From contig DASWMJ010000046.1 of the NCBI GenBank assembly GCA_036399775.1, positions 1-64,000 on the forward strand: DNA of 64,000 bases, written 5' to 3'. Each line of letters starts with the position of its first letter. Within the stretch, counting starts at the first letter, position 1. Made by a program: the position numbers and the translations under genes. This document shows, in pieces, positions 17,989 through 26,870 of the stretch. Below the pieces are notes generated by a model. That model was not told the origin of the DNA. It did no database searches and saw nothing but the letters and a program-made list of their open reading frames with translations. This DNA is from JADMIH01 sp036399775 (GTDB taxonomy: Bacteria; Chloroflexota; Chloroflexia; QHBQ01; JADMIH01).

Positions 17989-18537
17989 TCAAATGTCAAT
18001 TGTGCCTGCCCAGCCTGTTTGAGTGAGCACTTCGCCGGCGATCTCCTCAACCGTCTTGCCCTCGGTTTGTATCAGCAAATCTTCTACCGCCTGCTCTTCC
18101 ATCAGCCGCGCCAATTCGCCTGCGCGTTGTTCGTGCCATGCGAGACTGGCCCCGCTTTCTCGCCCTCGTAATCTATGCAGGATGGCCGGCAGAGGCGCTT
18201 GCAGCCTCACGACCAGGATGGATGCGCCAGGGATGGCCGTCTGGTACTCAGCTAACGCCGCTCGCGTTTCAACAATATCCACCAGAATGAGCCGCATAGC
18301 CCCAGCCGCGCGATAATTACTCCAAACAGCCGTCAGGTTCCGAAGGCCCAGCGCCATGTGAAACGGGTCATCTGTGGGCGTAGGGTAGCACCACCTGAGC
18401 CAATCCATATCTATAAGAGTATGGGCGATGCCTTTTCCTTCGAGAAGGATGGAAAGTGCGCCAGCAACGGCAGTCTTGCCCACACCCACCGGGCCGGTCA
18501 GCACTAAGACATGTATGGTTGCAGCCTCTTGTATCAT
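17989..18537 (-). CDS. P-loop NTPase, small-molecule-kinase-like
   Basis: The 182-residue protein opens with a strand and a Walker A loop, GPVGVGKT (about 15-22). LIDMDWLRW (about 41-49) may be the acid/base region. A LID-like region with RLRGRESG (about 127-134) follows. The pattern resembles small kinases such as APS-kinase/chloramphenicol-phosphotransferase relatives, but the substrate is not evident. The start codon lies six bases after a TATACT box, suggesting a leaderless transcript. The gene plus an adjacent MITE are bracketed by inverted AGTACCGAGT arrays. Confidence 0.8.
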   Translation of the reverse strand: MIQEAATIHVLVLTGPVGVGKTAVAGALSILLEGKGIAHTLIDMDWLRWCYPTPTDDPFHMALGLRNLTAVWSNYRAAGAMRLILVDIVETRAALAEYQTAIPGASILVVRLQAPLPAILHRLRGRESGASLAWHEQRAGELARLMEEQAVEDLLIQTEGKTVEEIAGEVLTQTGWAGTIDI

Positions 18538-18543
18538 GATGCA

Positions 18544-18549
18544 AGTATA
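18544..18549 (-). promoter_or_regulatory. -10 box for a leaderless start of the P-loop kinase gene
   Basis: TATACT on the minus strand ends six nucleotides before the ATG at 18537. The -35 region would fall in the end of the MITE at 18555. Confidence 0.45.
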
Positions 18550-18554
18550 CTAAC

Positions 18555-18671
18555 CCTTGTCATTCTGAACGAAGTGAAGAATCTCGCTCCTCGCGTAGAT
18601 GCTTTTCTAGAGTTCTCATGTAAGAGGAGGCGTGAGGGACGAGATTCTTCACTTCGTTCAGAATGACAAGG
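18555..18671. repeat. MITE-like element, GTCATTCTGAACG family (copy 1)
   Basis: The 117-bp element has perfect 32-bp terminal inverted repeats starting CCTTGTCATTCTGAACG. The interior is non-coding. Two further copies lie at 33354-33478 and 40840-40953. Confidence 0.85.
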
Positions 18672-18707
18672 ATATATGGGCGGCGATCTTCGACTAGCAC
18701 ACCCTGC

Positions 18708-18737
18708 TTGACACGCCTCTACCCTTCCTCCTACAAT
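18708..18737 (+). promoter_or_regulatory. Promoter of the cystathionine gamma-synthase gene
   Basis: TTGACA (18708-18713), an 18-nt spacer and TACAAT (18732-18737). The predicted leader of about 80 nt consists mostly of the tandem array at 18748-18808. Confidence 0.65.
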
Positions 18738-18747
18738 GTTCCTATAT

Positions 18748-18808
18748 CACTCAGCACTTAGCACTTAGCACTCAGCACTCGGTACTCGGTACTCGGTACT
18801 CGGTACTC
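18748..18808. repeat. Short-tandem array, AGTACCGAGT type (right copy, inverted)
   Basis: About six units read CACTCAGCACTT then CTCGGTACT. They lie between the promoter and the ribosome-binding site of the next gene, so they form its 5' untranslated region. Confidence 0.8.
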
Positions 18809-18822
18809 ACAGGAGACGCAGG

Positions 18823-20001
18823 ATGGCAGACGCAGAGGCCCCATGCCCCGACCCCGAAGTTGAAGCCGGACGGTACGGCTTTGAGACCCGCGCTATACAC
18901 GCCGGGCAAGACCCCGACCCCACAACCGGCTCGGTCAACGTGCCTGTCTACCTGACCTCCACATACGTGCAGCCGAAGCTGGGGCAGCATAAGGGCTACG
19001 AGTATTCGCGCACCGGCAATCCCACCCGTACCGCCCTTGAGCAGTGCGTGGCTTCTCTCGAAGAGGGCAAGTACGGCCTCGCCTTCGCCTCCGGCATGGG
19101 TGCCGAAACAACTATCATGTACCTCTTCGCGCCCGGCGATCACATCGTCGTGTCCAACGACGTTTACGGCGGCACATATCGCCTCTTCGAGCGCGTGCTT
19201 GCCCAGTACGGCCTCCAATTCTCCTACATAGACATGACCGACCCCGCCTCCGTCAGCGAGCACCTGCGCGACAACACACGCGCTATCTGGCTGGAGACCC
19301 CCTCCAACCCCCTGATGAAGCTGATAGACATCGCCGCCGTCTCGGCCATAGCGAAGGAGCGCGGGATAAAGGTCATTGTGGACAACACTTTCGCATCCCC
19401 CTACGGCCAGCAGCCCCTCAAGCTGGGTGCCGACATCGTAGTCCACAGCACGACCAAATACCTCGGCGGGCATAGCGACGTAGTGGGCGGGCTGGTCGTT
19501 ACCTCCGATGATGCCGATTATGAGAAGCTGCAATATCTACAGAATGCCGTTGGCGCGGTGCCCGGCCCCCTCGACTGCTATCTCGCCCTGCGCGGCATAA
19601 AGACTCTGGGTATCAGGATGCGCGCCCACGAAGCCAACGCTATGCAGATAGCCCGCTACCTTGAACAGCATCCAAGCGTCACATGGCTGCGCTACCCCGG
19701 CCTCCCCTCCCACCCCCAGCACGATCTCGCAGGCAAGCAGATGCGCTGCTTCGGCGGCATGATCTCCTTCCGCGTCAAGGGCGGCATCGAGCAGGCGCGC
19801 TGCATAGTGGAGCGCACCCGCCTCTTCGCCCTCGCCGAGAGCTTGGGCGGCGTCGAATCGCTCATCGAGCACCCCGGCATAATGACCCACGCCAGCGTCG
19901 CCAACTCCCCCCTGGCCGTGCCCGACGACCTCGTGCGCCTCAGCGTCGGCATCGAGAACGCCGAAGACCTGATAAGGGACATCGCAACGGCAATGGGCTA
20001 A
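18823..20001 (+). CDS. metB: Cystathionine gamma-synthase / Cys-Met metabolism PLP enzyme
   Basis: The 392-residue protein belongs to the Cys/Met metabolism PLP-dependent family. Conserved blocks include YEYSRTGNPTR (59-69), FASGMGAETT (88-97), the Tyr in NDVYGGTYR and VDNTFASPY (186-194). The PLP lysine is Lys212 in STTKYLGGHSD. Family members make or cleave cystathionine in the methionine/cysteine interconversion. Gamma-synthase versus gamma-lyase cannot be settled from sequence alone. AGGAG lies seven bases before the ATG. Confidence 0.93.
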   Translation: MADAEAPCPDPEVEAGRYGFETRAIHAGQDPDPTTGSVNVPVYLTSTYVQPKLGQHKGYEYSRTGNPTRTALEQCVASLEEGKYGLAFASGMGAETTIMYLFAPGDHIVVSNDVYGGTYRLFERVLAQYGLQFSYIDMTDPASVSEHLRDNTRAIWLETPSNPLMKLIDIAAVSAIAKERGIKVIVDNTFASPYGQQPLKLGADIVVHSTTKYLGGHSDVVGGLVVTSDDADYEKLQYLQNAVGAVPGPLDCYLALRGIKTLGIRMRAHEANAMQIARYLEQHPSVTWLRYPGLPSHPQHDLAGKQMRCFGGMISFRVKGGIEQARCIVERTRLFALAESLGGVESLIEHPGIMTHASVANSPLAVPDDLVRLSVGIENAEDLIRDIATAMG

Positions 20002-20017
20002 CAATACAGGAGACGGC

Positions 20018-21307
20018 ATGATTGGCCCCACGCCCGTCAAGGAACCCTCCCTATCGCCTGCCGCCACAACTTCACCTGATGCAGAAGGTGCTTTACACGC
20101 TCCCCCTGCTCCTCCTGTTCACCCCCCGCTTCCCTGGCGCGCAATCGTCTTGCAGGCAAGCGGCATGTGGCTTGCCACCCGCCTGGTATTCATTATCTTC
20201 ACATATGTTGCTGTGGTGTTCAACACGCAAGGATTCGACCCGGCAGCTATGGGCCTCGGCGGCTCCTTCCCGCCCGACGTGGCGCTCAACCATTGGAACC
20301 GCTGGGACACAGGCTGGTATATCAACATAGCTACCACCGGATATGAGCCGGATGCCGTGCGTACCGCGTTCTTCCCCTTGTACCCCCTGCTCATAAGTAC
20401 CTTCTCTCTCGCAGGTGACCATACGCTCCAGCTCCTAGTAGCCTTGCTCATTTCAAACCTCGGCACGCTTGCCGCCTTCATCGCCCTCGGCCTCATCACA
20501 GCCCATGAATCTGGACCTGCCACTTCCCCGTTCGCTATCTGCGCTCTCGCCGCTTACCCTTTCGCCTTCTTCCTGGCCGCCGCTTACCCGGACTCTCTCT
20601 TCCTGGGCCTGGCTATCTTCAGCATCTTCTTCGCGCGCCGGGGTTTGTGGTACTGGGCGGCAACTTGCGCCTTCGTAGCCGCCCTCACCCGCCCCACCGG
20701 CATCATCCTCGTGTTGCCCCTGCTGTGGGAGTTCGCCCACCAACACGGCTGGCTCACCCGCCGGTGGAGCGAGAAGTTACGGCTTGACATAATAGCAAAG
20801 TGTATTTTGGTGGTAGGCGCGGTGCCTGCCGCCGTCGGCCTCTACGCCCTTTATCTGTGGGACCTGTTCGGCAACCCCCTGGTCTTTCTCAACGTGCAAG
20901 CCTTCTGGCGGCATACCTTCGTGCCCCCCTGGGAGTTGCCCGCTATGGCTATCTACGCCATCATGAAGGAGCCTGCCTGGTCCTTCAACCAGCTTCGCGT
21001 GATTGTGGACGTTCTACCCATTGTCGTCTTCGTCCTCCTGACGATCGCCCTGGCCCGCCGCATGCCCGTCACCTACACCCTCTACATGGTGGGCGCGCTC
21101 TACGTCACCCTGGCAAGCCCGCTCGTCACCTACTTTGACCCTTTCGCGTCGGCCCCACGCTACCTGCTGGTTGCCTTCCCCGCCTTCCTCCTGGTGGGCC
21201 AGTGGATGATGCGCCACCAATGGCTCAATATCGCCGTGACGAGCGGCGGCTTCATGCTGCAAGCCATCTTCGCGGGATTCTTCCTGATGGGCGGCTGGAT
21301 TGTCTAG
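20018..21307 (+). CDS. PIG-V-like GT-C mannosyltransferase family membrane protein
   Basis: The 429-residue protein follows cystathionine gamma-synthase by 16 nt and has AGGAG before its ATG. A Pro-rich N-terminus (1-40) precedes about ten membrane segments. The loop HWNRWDTGWYINIATTGY (about 92-109) and AFFPLYPLLI are the signature of the bacterial PIG-V-like GT-C family, in which the WD pair lies in the catalytic first loop. The inferred role is transfer of a sugar from a polyprenyl-phosphate donor on the outer membrane face. It overlaps the next gene by 8 nt. Confidence 0.85.
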   Translation: MIGPTPVKEPSLSPAATTSPDAEGALHAPPAPPVHPPLPWRAIVLQASGMWLATRLVFIIFTYVAVVFNTQGFDPAAMGLGGSFPPDVALNHWNRWDTGWYINIATTGYEPDAVRTAFFPLYPLLISTFSLAGDHTLQLLVALLISNLGTLAAFIALGLITAHESGPATSPFAICALAAYPFAFFLAAAYPDSLFLGLAIFSIFFARRGLWYWAATCAFVAALTRPTGIILVLPLLWEFAHQHGWLTRRWSEKLRLDIIAKCILVVGAVPAAVGLYALYLWDLFGNPLVFLNVQAFWRHTFVPPWELPAMAIYAIMKEPAWSFNQLRVIVDVLPIVVFVLLTIALARRMPVTYTLYMVGALYVTLASPLVTYFDPFASAPRYLLVAFPAFLLVGQWMMRHQWLNIAVTSGGFMLQAIFAGFFLMGGWIV

Positions 21308-23552
21308 CCCGACTTTGACGCACGCTCCACAACAGAGCGAGGTTGCGCCAAAGCTGAACTATCATCGCTGGGCGCACCCCGCCATCTTCGCTGCCTATAC
21401 TCTTTTAGCCCTGCTCTTCACTATGCCCGCGCCCCTCACAGCCACAAGCGCCATCGTCGGTGATGGGCACGACGGCTGGCAGGACGCCTGGGAGATGTGG
21501 TGGCTCAACCGCGCCTTCCAAACCGGCTCGCCACCCTACCACTTCTCCACCCTCTACGCCCCCGATGGCGCGACCCTCTACATCCACTCCCTCAACCCCA
21601 TAGAGATAGTGCTTGCTCTGCCAGTACAATGGCTCTTTGGGGTCATCCCCGCCTACAACTTCGCGGCCTGGCTCGCCCTCGTCCTCACGGCGTTCGGCGG
21701 CTATCTGCTCGGCAAGGATGTCACGGGCAGCAGGCTTGCGGGCCTCGTAGCCGGGCTGATAGTGGGTTTCGCACCCCACCAGTTCGCGCACCTGCTCGGC
21801 CACCTCGACGTGGTCTCAATCCAGTTCTTCGTGCTGGGGGTCTGGTGCCTTTACCGCGCCATCCACGCTGCCGGACGGCCCGCCCTGGCATGGTCGTTGT
21901 GGAGCGCGGCCTGCCTCGCCGCCTCAGCGTTAACGCACCCCTATAGCCTCATAAGCGCGATCATCGCCATGCTGCTCATGGGGTTGTATTATTCCCTCCG
22001 CAAACGAGAAACGGGCAAGCGATGGCTCCCCATCGCTAAGACGGCCCTGGCCTCAATCATCGGATTGTCAGTCGTCAGCCCTTTCCTCTTTGCTATGTAC
22101 AGCCAGGTCGCCGGACCCGACGCCCCACGGCGCAGGGAGATAACCGAAGACTCCGTGCGCTCCGAGATAAAATACTATTCCGCCGATCTCCTTGCCCACT
22201 TCATTCCCAGCCCCTTCCACCCCATCTGGGGAGACGCATCACGCCAGGCTTTAGAGCCTATGCAGGGCGGCCTCTCCGAGAAGGTCGTCTTCCCCGGCTA
22301 CGCAGTCATAGCGCTCGCCCTGGCGGGCGCGATATCGCCCTCTACACGCCGGAAGGCCCGCCCCTGGTGGCTGCTCGCCCTGCTCGGATTCGTCATCTCG
22401 CTTGGCCCCTCCCTGCATATTGGTGGGGTTGATACCGGGGTGCCCCTGCCCGCCGATCTCCTCTATTCCCTGCCCGGCACCTTCCTGGTGCGAGTCCCTG
22501 CCCGCTTCAACATCCTTGTCATGCTTGGCCTGTCTATATGCGCCGCCCTGGGCGCGCAGGCGTTGTGGCGTCACCCTAAGGTTGCGAGTTGGCGGCCATA
22601 TTCTCTCGCTGCCATCCCCCTGCTTATAGGGCTGGAGTTCTTCACGGCACCTTACCGCACTTCGCCTTTCGAGGTGGAAGCGTGGTGGGATAAGGTTGCC
22701 GTAGACCGCTCGGCCTATTCCGCCGTGCTAGAAGTGCCTTTCGACCGCGCCACGCCCGACCCCCTCCGGTGGCAGATAGCGTCGGGTCTGCCCCTGGCAG
22801 GCGGCTACCTGTCGCGCCAGCCAATGTACCCGTTGAGTAGCGGCGTGCCCCCTTTCGCTGACTTCGGCCTGAACCGCTTCAGTGAGTTATCCCTTTTCGA
22901 CAGGCCCCGCGAGACCCTTTGCAGGCCCCTCCCCAGCGAATCAACTTACCTGGACCTGTTGCGTCTCGCCCGCGTGCGCTACGCCGTCCTCCACCTGGAC
23001 AAGCTCTCGCCGGACGACCCACGCCTCTCCCTGGCGGCGCGCCTCTTTCCCAGCCCGCCCATCTACAAGAGCGACACGCTTGCCGTGTACGAAACAGGCG
23101 GCGGCGAGGCTGACCCCGGCGTCTTTGGCGTGGTGGAAGACATAGAAGACTGGTATCCATTCGAGGAGGGCACGTTCAGGTGGTCGAACCGCACTCAGGC
23201 GAGGCTACAGGTGTGGAGCGGCTCAGAGCAGGAAGTTTCTCTCAAGATGAAGCTAGCCAGCTTCAACGTCAAGCGAAACGTCATCATAAGCACAGGCGAC
23301 GATCTGCTAGGCGCGGGCAGAGTAGACCCACCAGGACGCCTCTTCAACCTCGAATGGCGCGCCCCCAAAGGCTTCAGCACCATCCTAATATCGGCAAGCG
23401 GCACACCCATCCCGCCCGCCTCCGTAGGCGTAGGCAACGACCAACGCCCCCTCTCTATCAGCCTGGCCGATTGCACCTACGAACGGAGGGGCCAGGGATC
23501 AGGGGTCAGGGATCACGTGCGAGTAGCCAACCTTCTAAACACTGGTCCCTAA
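21300..23552 (+). CDS. Large polytopic GT-C-like membrane protein
   Basis: The 750-residue protein has about twelve hydrophobic segments in residues 20-480. A first periplasmic loop contains GDGHDGWQDAWEMWWLNRAF and YAPDGATLYIHSLNP. A soluble C-terminal domain follows (about 490-720). This matches a common uncharacterised family related to GT-C glycosyltransferases. The TTG start lies within the end of the preceding gene (8-nt overlap), suggesting coupling. The last about 22 residues (RGQGSGVRD and beyond) are encoded by a heptamer array and are probably not functional. Confidence 0.8.
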   Translation: MSSPTLTHAPQQSEVAPKLNYHRWAHPAIFAAYTLLALLFTMPAPLTATSAIVGDGHDGWQDAWEMWWLNRAFQTGSPPYHFSTLYAPDGATLYIHSLNPIEIVLALPVQWLFGVIPAYNFAAWLALVLTAFGGYLLGKDVTGSRLAGLVAGLIVGFAPHQFAHLLGHLDVVSIQFFVLGVWCLYRAIHAAGRPALAWSLWSAACLAASALTHPYSLISAIIAMLLMGLYYSLRKRETGKRWLPIAKTALASIIGLSVVSPFLFAMYSQVAGPDAPRRREITEDSVRSEIKYYSADLLAHFIPSPFHPIWGDASRQALEPMQGGLSEKVVFPGYAVIALALAGAISPSTRRKARPWWLLALLGFVISLGPSLHIGGVDTGVPLPADLLYSLPGTFLVRVPARFNILVMLGLSICAALGAQALWRHPKVASWRPYSLAAIPLLIGLEFFTAPYRTSPFEVEAWWDKVAVDRSAYSAVLEVPFDRATPDPLRWQIASGLPLAGGYLSRQPMYPLSSGVPPFADFGLNRFSELSLFDRPRETLCRPLPSESTYLDLLRLARVRYAVLHLDKLSPDDPRLSLAARLFPSPPIYKSDTLAVYETGGGEADPGVFGVVEDIEDWYPFEEGTFRWSNRTQARLQVWSGSEQEVSLKMKLASFNVKRNVIISTGDDLLGAGRVDPPGRLFNLEWRAPKGFSTILISASGTPIPPASVGVGNDQRPLSISLADCTYERRGQGSGVRDHVRVANLLNTGP

Positions 23553-23572
23553 CCCCTGACCCCTAATCCCTC
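23487..23572. repeat. Inverted heptamer array between convergent genes
   Basis: The G-rich arm (23487-23516) lies within the end of the plus-strand gene. The C-rich arm (23542-23572) reaches the stop codon of the minus-strand gene at 23563. It encodes the tail of the former protein. Confidence 0.8.
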
Positions 23573-24006
23573 GCCTCGTAAAGCTCCTGCTGTTGCGCTT
23601 CTAGCTTCAGCCGCTCTGCTCGTTGCGTGTTCAGCCTGCGAAGCAGCACCCCAGCCGCTACTACCAGCGCCACCAACGAGATAGCCCACCCGACGATGAT
23701 GGGCACGTTCGTATCAAACAGCACGCGCCCGAAGCAGCCTATCCCGCAGAAGAAAATCCCCGCTACCAGGAATATCCAGAAGAAGACGTTGCTGCACCCC
23801 TCGCCCTGGCTCCTCTCTACAGCCGCTATCTGCTGGCTGAGTTCGTACTGCTCGGCGACGAATGGCTCCAGCCCAATCGTGTTGCCCTGCCTCTGTACCT
23901 GATACTCGCTCCCGCAATGCTTGCACGCCACGTACTGCACGCGGGGCATAATCGTCAGCCGCGACCCGCAAGCTGGGCAAACTATCCTGACCGCATCTAC
24001 TTCCAT
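23563..24006 (-). CDS. Zinc-ribbon protein with two TM segments
   Basis: The 147-residue protein begins with a CPAC/CKHC zinc ribbon (about 10-31). A linker follows, then two hydrophobic segments (about 74-95 and 101-120) and a charged coiled tail (about 122-147). This is the mirror topology of the membrane protein at 9445-9888, where the ribbons are C-terminal. The ATG lies six bases after TATAAT, so translation is probably leaderless. Function unknown. Confidence 0.82.
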   Translation of the reverse strand: MEVDAVRIVCPACGSRLTIMPRVQYVACKHCGSEYQVQRQGNTIGLEPFVAEQYELSQQIAAVERSQGEGCSNVFFWIFLVAGIFFCGIGCFGRVLFDTNVPIIVGWAISLVALVVAAGVLLRRLNTQRAERLKLEAQQQELYEARD

Positions 24007-24012
24007 ACCTCA

Positions 24013-24018
24013 ATTATA
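24013..24018 (-). promoter_or_regulatory. -10 box giving a leaderless start
   Basis: TATAAT on the minus strand, with TACGG before it, ends six nucleotides upstream of the ATG at 24006. Confidence 0.5.
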
Positions 24019-24248
24019 CCGTAGAGGTCAGAGAATCCTAGACTTCGCTATAGATAACATGCGTTGCGGGGATTACCTACCACCACGTTACCCGTAAATT
24101 AGGTAGTTATGCCGATGCGCCCTGGCTCAGACCCGCTTATAGTAAGGGTGCAAGTATATACGTCGTAAAACAGGCAGCGTGTCTAGCTTAGCCTGCGATG
24201 CGGTATTGTCTGCCACGTAACCCCGGTAAACCAGGAGATTATGGAACT

Positions 24249-24773
24249 ATGGTTGATACGACAACAGTTAGCGCCCCTGAGCCTTCAGCTCCTCTGCCTG
24301 CTATTCCTGCACGGCGCAGGGTGGCCGACCCGTTCCTCATTGGCATACTGGCCGCCCTGGCTTTGCTGGTGCTGGTGGCGGTAGTCACGGTGTTCGTCGT
24401 GCTACAGCAGCCGGTGCGTGAGCTGCCCGCGAATACGCCTGGTGGGGTCGTGCAGAGATATTTCGCCGCGCTGGAGAAGCAGAACTACGACGAAGCTTAT
24501 GGCTACCTATCCGGCACGATGAAAGAGAAGCCCACGCGGGCCGACTTCATACAGGCTCGTATGAACAGCAGAAGTTACGGCTCGTCCAGCCGGATACGCA
24601 TCACCAGGGAGAACGTCTACGGCGACCAGGCGTCTGTTGAACTCACAACGACCTCCTATTACCAATCGAATTTCCCTTTGCCAAGCACCAATGAGTGGAC
24701 TTCCACCAGCACGATAAGCCTGGTGCGCGAAAATGGGCAGTGGCGCATAAACGATCTGCCCTACATGTATTGA
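24249..24773 (+). CDS. Single-TM protein with NTF2-like (DUF4878-type) extracytoplasmic domain
   Basis: I choose the ATG at 24249, eleven bases after AGGAG, rather than the upstream ATG at 24198 that lacks a ribosome-binding site (174 residues). A membrane segment (about 28-56) is followed by an exported domain. The start of that domain, TPGGVVQRYFAALEKQNYDEAYGYLS, and its end, NGQWRINDLPY, are typical of DUF4878/NTF2-like lipoprotein folds. It lies 37 nt upstream of the DUF5671-type gene and is probably co-transcribed. Ligand unknown. Confidence 0.8.
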   Translation: MVDTTTVSAPEPSAPLPAIPARRRVADPFLIGILAALALLVLVAVVTVFVVLQQPVRELPANTPGGVVQRYFAALEKQNYDEAYGYLSGTMKEKPTRADFIQARMNSRSYGSSSRIRITRENVYGDQASVELTTTSYYQSNFPLPSTNEWTSTSTISLVRENGQWRINDLPYMY

Positions 24774-24810
24774 GGTAGTATGGGACGCACAATCCCGAAG
24801 GAGCAACGCG

Positions 24811-26628
24811 ATGCGAGAGATAAAGCGGGTCTACTTATACCTGGTGAGCTTCATCAGCCTGATGGTCTTCCTGGGCGCGGCCGCCAATCTGATCAAGTTC
24901 CTGCTGGACATAGCGCTTGATGTTACGGGTCCCAACGATTATTACTATTCGCCGGGTGGCAGAGACGCCTATCTGCGGGACCAATTAAGCCTGTGGGGCG
25001 CGATACTGTTCGTCGCGGCGATAGTGTGGGCGCTCCACTGGCTGCTGGTCCAGCGCAGCGTTTCGCCTTCCAACCCGGAAGCCGAGCAGGAGCGCGGGTC
25101 GGTGCTTCGCAAGCTTGCGATTTACGGGATACTTTTCGTGACAATCTGGACCGCCTTCATAGGAGCGACGGGCCTCTTACGTGTGCTGTTCATGGGTCTG
25201 GCCGGGGAGTACCAGGGCCCATTAGAGTTGATTTCCACTTTGCCTCAGCTCGCCGTCTATACCCTCGCCTGGCTGTACTATTGGCGAGTGCGGCATGCTG
25301 ACAATAGCCTGTCGCCTGAGGACGCTCGTGGCTCGGTAGTACGCCGATTGTACGTCTATCTGACGGCTTTCGTAGCACTCTCTATCTTCCTGGTAGCGAC
25401 CACCGGCATCGTGCGAACGCTGTGGGATGCGCTCACCTCCGGCTCGACCTCAGTGGGGAGCGGGGACGCATGGGCGAGGTCGCTGGCGTCCCAGGCACCC
25501 TTCGTGCTGGCGGGCGGCGCTCTCTGGCTGCTGCATTGGTTGTGGGCGCAGAGGTTCGACGAGCAGCGCTCAAGGTTGCGCAGGCTCTACCTGTATGGCA
25601 TGGTCTTGCAGACTGTGTCCGTGACCCTCTTCTGTATAATAGATTTCTTACATAGCCTTTTGCGCCTCCTGATCGGTACCGACCCGCTTGAGGGCACGGG
25701 GAAGCCGGTGCTTACCGGCGCGGGCGAGTTGCTGCTCACCGCGCTGATTTACGGCCTCTTCTGGGTATATACCTGGCGCGTGCTCAGGCAGGACGCAGAG
25801 CTTGTTCCTGCCGATCCTGGACTGCAAGCAAGCCTCCTTCGCGTCTACAACTATCTTGTCGCGCTCACCGGTCTGGCGGTGCTCTCAGGGGGCGTCGCAA
25901 TGATGGTGCGGCTATTGCTCGACTTCTGGCTGGGCGGGACGGTCACAACCTCGGCAAGCGGGCAGGCGCTGGGCGATGAAATCAGCCTGGTGGCTACGCT
26001 GCTGGTTATTGGGGGCGGGCTGTGGGCTGTAGCGTGGAACCGGCTACAGAACCGGGCGCTTGGGCCTGACGGCGAACCCGACCGGCTCTCGACGGCTCGA
26101 CGTGTCTACCTTTTCATCGTGCTGTTCGCAGGCATGGTGACGTTGTTGGGCAGTGGGTCCTGGCTGCTGTACCGCCTGTTGCGCAGCATCGGCGCGGGCT
26201 TCAGCCCTGACCAGATCAGAGATATAAGCTGGGCTGCGGGAGCAACCCTGGCAGCAGCCGTTACGCTGGCGTACCACCAATGGGTGCTGGTTGGTGACAT
26301 GCGGGCGCGTGCCCGGATCGAGGCTGCCGAGCGTGAGCGGCAGCCGGTCGCGATACCACAGGTTACGCAGACCCATGCTGCCCTGGTGCTGCTGCGAAGC
26401 GAGAGCGCACAGGCCCTTGCAGAAACGATTGCCATGCTCAGGAATTCGATGCCTGACGGAGTGCAGGCGTATGACTTTGCTGCTAACGATCTAACTTCCG
26501 CACAGTTATGCGAATGGCTGGCGTCTCGCCGCCAGGCAGTGATGCAAGCGGGGCCTTCCGTGCCGCCCGCATCGCCCCCTGCCGCCCAACAAACCCTGGG
26601 ACCTGGCACGCAGCCCATAACGGGGTGA
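24811..26628 (+). CDS. Six-repeat DUF5671-like polytopic membrane protein
   Basis: The 605-residue protein contains about six copies of a unit of 80-90 residues. Each starts with a basic Arg-rich turn and an RVYLYLVSF-like helix. Units begin near residues 1, 93, 172, 253, 340 and 425, and each has about three hydrophobic segments, giving roughly 18 TM helices. The unit resembles DUF5671. The C-terminal 110 residues form a soluble tail with a short alpha/beta-like region and Pro-rich end. I know of no function. It follows the NTF2-like gene and precedes a PH-domain membrane protein, separated by heptamer arrays. The ribosome-binding site GAAGGAG precedes the ATG. Confidence 0.82.
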   Translation: MREIKRVYLYLVSFISLMVFLGAAANLIKFLLDIALDVTGPNDYYYSPGGRDAYLRDQLSLWGAILFVAAIVWALHWLLVQRSVSPSNPEAEQERGSVLRKLAIYGILFVTIWTAFIGATGLLRVLFMGLAGEYQGPLELISTLPQLAVYTLAWLYYWRVRHADNSLSPEDARGSVVRRLYVYLTAFVALSIFLVATTGIVRTLWDALTSGSTSVGSGDAWARSLASQAPFVLAGGALWLLHWLWAQRFDEQRSRLRRLYLYGMVLQTVSVTLFCIIDFLHSLLRLLIGTDPLEGTGKPVLTGAGELLLTALIYGLFWVYTWRVLRQDAELVPADPGLQASLLRVYNYLVALTGLAVLSGGVAMMVRLLLDFWLGGTVTTSASGQALGDEISLVATLLVIGGGLWAVAWNRLQNRALGPDGEPDRLSTARRVYLFIVLFAGMVTLLGSGSWLLYRLLRSIGAGFSPDQIRDISWAAGATLAAAVTLAYHQWVLVGDMRARARIEAAERERQPVAIPQVTQTHAALVLLRSESAQALAETIAMLRNSMPDGVQAYDFAANDLTSAQLCEWLASRRQAVMQAGPSVPPASPPAAQQTLGPGTQPITG

Positions 26629-26652
26629 TGCTGGTAAGTGTTCCTCTGAAAA

Positions 26653-26823
26653 TAGGGGCCAGGGATCAGGGGTCAGGGGTTAGGTGTCAGAGCCTGATGC
26701 TTTTTCATGCGCTATGGTGGCACATAGGGTCATGGTTACTCGGAATGGAAATAAGGGGCCAGGATAGACCTGAACGTCCGTCCTGGCCGGAGTGCCTACC
26801 CTGGCCCCTGGCCCCTAGCACCT
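26653..26823. repeat. Compound heptamer/inverted repeat region
   Basis: A G-rich heptamer array (26653-26690) is followed by a second inverted pair (GGGGCCAGGATAG near 26757 and CCTGGCCCCTGGCCCC near 26801-26817). Together they fill the space after the gene ending at 26628. Confidence 0.7.
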
Positions 26824-26829
26824 GAGTTG

Positions 26830-26858
26830 TTGACGCCCCCCACACCAGGGTGTAAGAT
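26830..26858 (+). promoter_or_regulatory. Promoter of the PH-domain protein gene
   Basis: TTGACG (26830-26835), a 17-nt spacer and TAAGAT (26853-26858). The ATG at 26871 is only 12 nt further, so the leader is at most about six nucleotides and lacks a ribosome-binding site. Confidence 0.55.
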
Positions 26859-26870
26859 GACTCTGCTAGT

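Noticed and set aside
18772..20067. Minus-strand frames opposite cystathionine gamma-synthase
   Set aside because: Shadows of a fully conserved PLP enzyme; one also reads through the tandem array.
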